A stretch of DNA of 8,065 bases, from contig JAQBNV010000318.1 of assembly GCA_028288395.1 (NCBI GenBank), positions 1 through 8,065 on the forward strand, given 5' to 3'. Made by a program: the position numbers and the translations under genes. Below, piece by piece: positions 1 through 6,300 of this stretch (positions within the stretch are counted from its first letter, which is position 1; every line of letters starts with the position of its first letter). Source of the stretch: Adhaeribacter sp. GTDB lineage: Bacteria > Bacteroidota > Bacteroidia > Cytophagales > Hymenobacteraceae. The notes under the pieces were generated by a model. That model saw nothing but the letters and a program-made list of their open reading frames with translations, was not told the origin of the DNA and searched no databases.

Positions 1-1431
1 ATTACCGATTGCTTAACCACCTGGACCGGCAACACCGATTCTAACTGGGATATTAATGCCAACTGGTCTAATGGTATTCCGACGCACGAAATGGACGTAA
101 ATATTCCGGCGAATGCAACCACTTACCCCATTGTATTATCCACTACTGCCGTCTGCAGAAATATTACAAACCAGGGAAATTTAACGGTTAACGGGGGCAC
201 CCTCAGTATCGGCGAGCACTTTACAAACAATGGAACCCTGAACCAAAACAATGGCTTATTAGAATTTAAAGGCACTGGTAACCACAAAATTATTGGCTCT
301 ACCTTCCAGAACCTGAAAGTTGGTGGCCCCGGCATTAAAATAATAGACGCAGATCTTATGATTACGGGGAATTTAACCATTGCCGAGGGTATCTTAAACA
401 CGGGCGCTCACAAAATAACATTAGCAGAAAACGCAACCCTTACCGAATCGTCGGCTAATCATGTAATAGGGCAGGTGGTAGCCAGCCGCTCTTTTAAAAG
501 CGTCGCTACCCATACTTTTGGTAACATGGGACTGAGCCTCACCACTACTGCCAGCCCTTCGCCTACCATCCAGGTAACCCGGGTAACCGGCACCACCGGA
601 CCAGCCGGTATCCGGTCGGTTAACCGTTTTTTCCATATCCATGTGATAGAGGGTAAAACCAGTGGCCTGAATGCCACCCTGGTATTTACGTACCTGCCAG
701 GTGAACTAAACGGTTTGTTAAAAGAGAACCTGGTGCTTTACCGGTTGCCGGATAACACCACCACTTGGGCCGTGCAGGAAAAATCAGTTGCGGCAGCGGC
801 CGATTACAAAATCAGTCTGAGCGGCATCAGTGCTTTCTCTACCTGGACATTGGCCGAGCGCAATCCGGTGACGGTTTTACCAGTATCGATGATATCTTTT
901 AAGGCTACCCGCCAAAAACAGGATGCTTTGATAACCTGGGAAACAGCTCTGGAAAAAGGTGCTGCCGGCATAGAAATAGAAGTATCTACCGATACCAAAA
1001 ATTACCGGAAAATTGGTTTTATAGCAGCAAGTGGTATTAACAGCAATAACCGCCAGCGCTACGCATTTACCGATATCGAAAATGGCAAATCAGGCATACG
1101 TTACTACCGGATAAAGCAATTGGACCAGGACGGCACGTTTACCTATTATGGACCGCGGTCTCTAAGTTTTACAGAATTAACCACCTTAACCGCTTATCCC
1201 AACCCGTCTACAGGTGCTTTTGCTCTCCTGGCCCAGGCCAACGACGCAGAACAGATGCAAGTAGTTATTAAAAATGCCGCTGGTCAAACCATTTACAGCG
1301 CCCGGAAACAATTATACAAAGGCGAAAATACCGTAACCATTAATTTGCCAGCCGGTGCCAAGCCGGGCATATACCTGATATTGGCCCGTTATAATAATAC
1401 TTTACACCCGCTAAAAGTAGTAGTGGAATAA
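1..1431 (+). CDS. T9SS-sorted secreted surface protein, C-terminal part (5' end outside window)
   Basis: The frame is open from base 1, so this is the last 476 codons of a longer gene. The Met codon at 91 is internal, because matching sequence precedes it. Codons 8-22 carry the W-T-G...W...N-W pattern, followed by G-I-P, that is common at the start of repeat regions in Bacteroidota surface proteins. Codons ~30-290 are rich in N, T, G and beta-prone residues (for example N-x-G-x-L-x-x-N-N-G-x-L), suggesting a beta-helix or beta-sandwich stalk. Codons ~293-390 begin with LPVSMISFKA and contain Y-Y-R-I-K-Q-L-D-Q-D-G, the fibronectin-like module that typically precedes the sorting domain. Codons ~398-476 (YPNPSTG to the end) form a type A T9SS sorting domain. 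The protein is therefore probably exported through Sec, moved across the outer membrane by T9SS, and anchored or released at the surface. Its ligand or enzymatic role cannot be read from this part. The stop lies 2 bases from the stop of the convergent peptidase. Confidence 0.9.
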   Translation: MTDCLTTWTGNTDSNWDINANWSNGIPTHEMDVNIPANATTYPIVLSTTAVCRNITNQGNLTVNGGTLSIGEHFTNNGTLNQNNGLLEFKGTGNHKIIGSTFQNLKVGGPGIKIIDADLMITGNLTIAEGILNTGAHKITLAENATLTESSANHVIGQVVASRSFKSVATHTFGNMGLSLTTTASPSPTIQVTRVTGTTGPAGIRSVNRFFHIHVIEGKTSGLNATLVFTYLPGELNGLLKENLVLYRLPDNTTTWAVQEKSVAAAADYKISLSGISAFSTWTLAERNPVTVLPVSMISFKATRQKQDALITWETALEKGAAGIEIEVSTDTKNYRKIGFIAASGINSNNRQRYAFTDIENGKSGIRYYRIKQLDQDGTFTYYGPRSLSFTELTTLTAYPNPSTGAFALLAQANDAEQMQVVIKNAAGQTIYSARKQLYKGENTVTINLPAGAKPGIYLILARYNNTLHPLKVVVE

Positions 1432-1433
1432 GT

Positions 1434-2819
1434 TTAAAGGCCGTATTTGTCGATTAAAAATATTAAAGCGGCCATAGAAGCGCCACCTAGCTCCAGTTCG
1501 CGTTGGTTTACGCGGTCGAAAGTATCGGTGGCGGCATGGTGTATTTCAAAATAACGCTGCGAATCGGGCCGGAAGCCAATAAGGGTAGTTTTACCGTTTT
1601 TCAGGGGACCAATATCCGCTCCGCCGCCGCCGGCATTTATGGCGTGCAGGCCGTAAGGAGCCAGCAAATCTTTCCACCGGGCAATCGCCGCGACTTTGTC
1701 CGGCGTTGCTTCGATGCTAAAGCCCCGGGGGGTGAATCCTCCGGCATCGGATTCCAGCGCTGCCAAGTGTTTTTCTTTATTGGCGAGCGCCTCCGCTGCG
1801 TATTTTTGACCACCACGCAGCCCATTCTCCTCGTTCATGTACATCACTGCCCGTATCGTACGTTTCGGTTTGATATTTAAGGCTTTCATCAGGCGCAAAA
1901 CCTCTATGGCTTGCATACAACCGGTACCATCATCGTGCGCTCCCTGCGCCAGATCCCAGGAATCCAGATGCCCGCCGACTAAGATAATTTCGTCCGGGTG
2001 TTCGGCACCCTTTATCTCCCCAATTACGTTATGCGACAGCGCATCCGGCAAGGTTTGGGGGTTCATTTTAAAATAGAATTGCAGGTTCGGGGCCGCTTTT
2101 AATTGCCGGCTTAATAATTCGGCGCCGTTGGTACTAATAGCCACGGCCGGAATTTTTATACCACCTTCTTCGTAACGGGTCGAGCCGGTGTGCGGAAAAT
2201 CATCCAGGGCTAAATTCATCGATCGGACTATTACACCAACGGCACCCAGCTTGGCTGCCTCTATGGCCCCGGAGCTCCGCTGATTAACGGCATCGCGGTA
2301 AGCTAGAAAAGTTTCGGTATAAGCGGGGTTCATGGGACGGTTAAAAAATACAACTTTACCCTGTACCTGGGCGCGACCCAAAGCTTTTAATTCCTCGAAA
2401 GTATGCACTTCTACAACGGGCGCAGTTATTCCTTTTTTACCCGTACCTACTGAGCCACCCAGGGCGCAAACCGGCACATCCTGTTTTTGGTTAGCCCATT
2501 TTATAGTTGCTTTTTCTTTTTCGCCCCGCTCCCAATGTGGCACCATTACTTCCTGCAGGTAAACCCTATCAAAACCGTATCCTTCCATCAATCTTTTCGT
2601 CCAGGCAACGGCTTTTACTGCCCCCGTCGAGCCACTGAGCCGCGGGCCAATTTGGGTGCAGAGAAAGCGCAGGCTTTCGTAGCTTTTACCATTGGTCAGC
2701 GCCTCCCGGAAAAGGCTCCGGATAACCACAGAATCGGTTGGCTGATTTTGGGCCTGGGCTGAAATAACCGAAAAACCCAGCGCGATGAACAAGACAAGGA
2801 GGTAATATTTAACCTTCAT
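1434..2819 (-). CDS. Secreted M28-family zinc metallopeptidase (carboxypeptidase Q-like)
   Basis: This 461-residue protein has a Sec signal peptide (K2-V-K, hydrophobic residues ~5-20, likely cleavage after A-Q-A near residue 23). Residues ~110-255 look like the protease-associated (PA) insert, and residues ~260-461 form the M28 catalytic domain. Visible di-zinc signatures are GGHLDSW (H284, D286), AHDDGTG (D296), MNEENG (E330, E331), ESDAGG (D358) and EIHHAATDT (H427/H428). These are the ligand and catalytic positions of the family, and none appears lost. The ESDAGG and YF-x-x-HH blocks resemble carboxypeptidase Q (plasma glutamate carboxypeptidase), which removes residues from small peptides. 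Dipeptidase or aminopeptidase activity is also possible, and substrate is not predictable from sequence. Length is normal for the family. The gene is divergent from the BlaI-type repressor gene, with the putative operators between them, so repression by that protein is plausible but inferred. The ATG at 2819 is chosen because the signal peptide follows it directly. Confidence 0.93.
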   Translation of the reverse strand: MKVKYYLLVLFIALGFSVISAQAQNQPTDSVVIRSLFREALTNGKSYESLRFLCTQIGPRLSGSTGAVKAVAWTKRLMEGYGFDRVYLQEVMVPHWERGEKEKATIKWANQKQDVPVCALGGSVGTGKKGITAPVVEVHTFEELKALGRAQVQGKVVFFNRPMNPAYTETFLAYRDAVNQRSSGAIEAAKLGAVGVIVRSMNLALDDFPHTGSTRYEEGGIKIPAVAISTNGAELLSRQLKAAPNLQFYFKMNPQTLPDALSHNVIGEIKGAEHPDEIILVGGHLDSWDLAQGAHDDGTGCMQAIEVLRLMKALNIKPKRTIRAVMYMNEENGLRGGQKYAAEALANKEKHLAALESDAGGFTPRGFSIEATPDKVAAIARWKDLLAPYGLHAINAGGGGADIGPLKNGKTTLIGFRPDSQRYFEIHHAATDTFDRVNQRELELGGASMAALIFLIDKYGL

Positions 2820-2903
2820 ACAAAGAATTTTTTATCAAAAATAAGTTTTCTATTTCGAATTGCTAAATAAAGCCCAGAAGCTTTATCTAAAGTGAAAACT
2901 TTT

Positions 2904-2911
2904 CAAAAATA
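2904..2911 (-). promoter_or_regulatory. Candidate -7 promoter element for the M28 peptidase gene
   Basis: Read on the minus strand this is TATTTTTG, an exact match to the Bacteroidota TAnnTTTG element. It would give a leader of roughly 80 bases. No clear TTG-type -33 element is seen upstream; that position falls inside the palindrome at 2920-2935. The same 8-mer recurs at 2836-2843 on the minus strand, closer to the start codon and again without a clear -33 partner, so which copy is used is uncertain. Confidence 0.4.
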
Positions 2912-2919
2912 TTTTATAT

Positions 2920-2935
2920 AACTAAACATTTAGTT
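2920..2935. promoter_or_regulatory. Palindromic operator candidate 1 for the BlaI-type repressor
   Basis: AACTAAACATTTAGTT is a perfect inverted repeat with 7-base arms and a 2-base centre. It shares the pattern AACTAA-N4-TTAGTT with the second palindrome at 2940-2955. Size and symmetry suit a dimeric winged-helix repressor of the BlaI/MecI family, which binds dyads of this kind in its own promoter region. Binding itself is inferred. Confidence 0.65.
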
Positions 2936-2937
2936 TA

Positions 2938-2957
2938 ATAACTAAGTAATTAGTTAT
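2938..2957. promoter_or_regulatory. Palindromic operator candidate 2 for the BlaI-type repressor
   Basis: An inverted repeat with 8-base arms (ATAACTAA and TTAGTTAT) around GTAA. Its 16-base core, 2940-2955, fits the same AACTAA-N4-TTAGTT pattern as the first palindrome. The two centres (2927.5 and 2947.5) are exactly 20 bases apart, about two helical turns, so two dimers would sit on the same face of the DNA. It lies 30 bases upstream of the repressor start codon. Confidence 0.65.
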
Positions 2958-2964
2958 ATATTTA
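2957..2964 (+). promoter_or_regulatory. Weak -7 promoter candidate for the repressor/M56 operon
   Basis: TATATTTA matches seven of the eight constrained-plus-free positions of TAnnTTTG, with A instead of the final G. It abuts operator candidate 2, so a bound repressor would block polymerase. The expected start would leave a short untranslated leader before the ATG at 2988. No convincing -33 TTG element is visible. Confidence 0.3.
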
Positions 2965-2987
2965 TCTCAACCAGTAATCACCTACAA

Positions 2988-3365
2988 ATGAAAGAATTAA
3001 CCAAGGCCGAAGAACAGGTAATGCAGGTTCTTTGGGAGCTACAAAAAGGTTTTGTGAAAGACATTATCGAAAGATTGCCCGAACCCAAACCCGCTTATAA
3101 TACCGTGTCTACGATAGTGCGCATTCTGGAGAAGAAAGGCTTTGTCGGGTACCAGGCGTACGGAAAAACCCATGAATATTTTCCGCTCCTCGAAAAAGAA
3201 CAATACACCAAGCAGTTCCTGAAAAATTTTGTCAGCAGCTATTTTGGGGGCTCTTACCAGCAGTTAGTGAGCTTTTTTGCCAAAGAAGAAAACATGAACC
3301 TGCAGGAACTAGATGAGCTGATGAAACACGTAAAAAAAGACTTAGACCAATCCGATAATGAATAA
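2988..3365 (+). CDS. BlaI/MecI-family transcriptional repressor
   Basis: The product is 125 residues, the usual length of BlaI/MecI proteins. Residues ~3-70 form the winged-helix domain: L-T-K-A-E-E-Q-V-M-Q-V-L-W near the start, then the recognition-helix stretch N-T-V-S-T-I-V-R-I-L-E-K-K-G at about 38-51, then the wing up to H-E-Y-F. The C-terminal helices (~70-120) should mediate dimerisation. Residues 93-99 (LVSFFAK) align with LVLNFAK of Staphylococcus BlaI, where BlaR1-dependent cleavage occurs at N101-F102; the equivalent bond here would be F96-F97. The protein is expected to bind the two palindromes just upstream, repressing its own operon and perhaps the divergent peptidase. The ATG at 2988 gives the canonical N-terminus; no Shine-Dalgarno sequence is seen, as usual in Bacteroidota. 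Its 3' end overlaps the M56 gene by 8 bases, indicating translational coupling. The symbol blaI is withheld because no beta-lactamase is linked. Confidence 0.93.
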   Translation: MKELTKAEEQVMQVLWELQKGFVKDIIERLPEPKPAYNTVSTIVRILEKKGFVGYQAYGKTHEYFPLLEKEQYTKQFLKNFVSSYFGGSYQQLVSFFAKEENMNLQELDELMKHVKKDLDQSDNE

Positions 3366-6300
3366 TCTGCTGCAATACCTGGCCGAGTCGAGCTTGGCGC
3401 TACTGCTGTTTTATGTCTTGTATGCTTTGCTTTTGAGCCGCCAGACCTGCTTTGGTTTCAACCGGTTTTATTTATTGGCGGCTTTACTGCTTTCGCTGGT
3501 CATTCCTTTCCTGGAATTACCAGCCTGGCCAACCGAAGCAAGTATGCCAGGTGTTGCTACCATCGTGGTACAGGTACAACCGGCTGGGGAGTCTTATACC
3601 ACCCTAATGGTTGCGCCCTCACCTCCTGCCACCAAAGCAGTAAATTATTGGATCTGGCTGTATGGTATTTACGTCGGCGGAGTAATGGTAGCAGTCATCT
3701 TTTTCTGCTGCCAATTTCTGAAGCTTTACACCCTTATTTACAGCCACGCTGCCGATGGCTTTTATTGGCAACGCATTAAAATTATTCCTACCCACGGGCA
3801 AATGAGCACCTTCTCTTTTCTGCACTATATTTTATTTGACAACAGCCAGCCGTATACCCCCGCCGAAAGAGAACTAATCCTGCGGCACGAGCAGGCCCAC
3901 TTAGCGCAAAAGCATACGTTCGATATTCTGTACCTGAAGATGCTCACCATATTTTTCTGGTTCAACCCGCTCCTTTATCTCTATAAAAAAGCTTTGGAAA
4001 CTACCCACGAATATTTAGCCGATGCCAAAGTGCTGCAGCAGGAAAAACCCGATACCTATGCCGCCTTGCTGGTGCAACAGGTTCTAAATAAAACCGGCTT
4101 ATCCTTCGGCAACTTCTTCCACCTCAATCAGTCACTCACCTTAAAAAGATTAGCTATGATGAAAAAGATTACGAATTCTTCCAGTCTCATGCGCCCCTTG
4201 CTGGTGATGCCAGTGGTCTGCGCCTTTGCCATAATCTTTGCCTCCAACCGGCCGGTTTCTGTACCTGATTTGATGCCTGATGCATCCAATATTAGTCGTA
4301 CCACCGGAAACTCCGGGTTTTCCAATAAAAACAATTTAACGCAAGCAGTAAGTTATGCTTCAGTTTCTGAAGATGAAATTTCGGAGCCTTCCTTTCCGGA
4401 CGGTAAAGAGCAGTTATACCGTTTTTTGTTACAGAACCTGAGATTTAAACCGGAGGCTTTCGGGAAGGATGATATTAGGGTAACAGTTGTATCAATAAAA
4501 CTTGATGAAAAAGGAAATCCCGAAATAGCATCTGCCAAAAACGGAGATTTAATTATCCAGGAAATTAACCGGGTAATTAGCCTTATGCCCCGCTGGATTC
4601 CGGCCTATCGGGCAGGAAAAGGATTAGCATCCCGATACGAACTTCACTTTTTAATTAACCGGAAATTTAAGCATTCTGATATTGCTCTTAACAAGATAGC
4701 AAAAAAAGGTTCTTTGAATTCTGAAGGAGTACCAACATTCAGTTCTGATATTGTCCATCTGGGATTGAACCCTGAAACTGGCCTGCCGAAAAACTTTTTA
4801 AATAAAGAGGCTATAGTAGTAGGAAATATTACTGAACCCTCCTTTCCCGGCGGCAAAGCAGCTATGGAGCGTTATTTCAGAAAAAATTTGAATCTAGGAA
4901 AAGTAATCGGGAAAGAGTTAGATAATACAATAGAATTTGAATTAGGTAATGCATTTGCGTTAGAAATTGACCAAAACGGAAATATTAAAAAATTGCTTTT
5001 AAAGGATAATAGTCTCGTTGAATTAGGTCAGAACCCATCTCCACACCAATCAAGCTTAAAAAAAGTTGGGAATAATTTTTATAACGAGGTAATACGCTTA
5101 ATCAATAATATGCCCCAATGGAAACCTGCTATTAAAGACGGACAACCCATTAGTGCCAGGGTTGGGGTTAGTTTTGGTCTGTTGCATACGCCGGAACCAG
5201 CAAAATCCTCCAAAAGAAACGAAATATATTCTACTAACCACGAAGGTAAAATAACTTTTCACACGGATCGAATTGTGTTTTGGATTCCATTAAACGAAAA
5301 CAGCAAATCCGAAACAGATAAAGTAAATCAATCTTCACCTGGCCTTAAGTTACCCCAGTTTCCGGGTGGTAAAAAGGAATTAAAAGAATATTTATCCAGC
5401 CATACCAATTATCCGGGAACCGCAATTAAAAATAAAATTTCCGGCCAGGCAATCATCCAGGCTACCATTGATGCCGATGGCAAAGTAACTAATTTCAAAA
5501 CCCTGCACACCGATAATGCCTTTTTTGAACAGGAGGCGTTTTCGGTATTGCGGGAGATGCCCCGGTGGGAGCCGGCTTTAAAAGATGGCCAGAGAACCTC
5601 TTTTAACCTGGTTTTTCCGTTTGTATTTGCCTTGGAAAGCAAACAAAATATACCGGCCCTTCGCTTACCCAATAACCGTAACCAGTTATACGTGCAGGAT
5701 GCGATTACCATCATAGGCTATAGCCAGGTAATTGCGGGTAAAACTTTCGTTAAAAAATCGGTTACGCCTGCCAACCATACGCCCAAACCCGCTATCACCG
5801 CTCCCGCACAGGATAAAATTTTCACGTTTGTGGAGCAGAACGCTCAGTTTCCGGGTGGCGAAACTGAAATGAATAAATTCATTAAAGCTAATCTGAAATA
5901 CCCGGCGGAAGCTTTGCGCAACCGCGTAGAGGGTTTGGTAGTGGTTCAATTTATCGTAAGCACCAATGGTAAAATATCCGATGTGCAGGTAGTTAAAAAG
6001 CTAGGCGCCGGGACCGACGAAGAAGCAGTGCGGGTAGTAAATAAGATGCCTAACTTTAAGCCTGCCCGGCAAAATGGCAAGCCGGTAAATTTCCGCTACA
6101 CCCTTCCCTTGGGTTTTGGCCTAACCTCCTCTACCCCTAGCCCTACTTCCAACGCTTCTTCCGGGCCAGATATGCCCGATAAAATATTCACCTTTGTAGA
6201 ACAAATGCCGGTCTTTCGGGGAGGTGAGAATGAATTAAATAAATTTATTCAATCAAATATTAAATATCCGGCGGAAGCCCAGCAAAAAGGCTTAACCGGC

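Noticed and set aside
123..998. Minus-strand open frames opposite the surface protein gene
   Set aside because: They are shadows of the T9SS protein frame, with low-complexity translations and no recognisable domains.
1439..1472. Short inverted repeat GGCCG/CGGCC near the convergent stops as a terminator
   Set aside because: It has only five base pairs, a loop of more than 20 bases, no T-run, and lies inside the peptidase coding sequence.
1503..2762. Several plus-strand open frames of 76-125 codons (for example 1503-1880 and 2332-2562)
   Set aside because: They lie antisense to the M28 gene, whose protein is fully convincing, and their translations show no family features.
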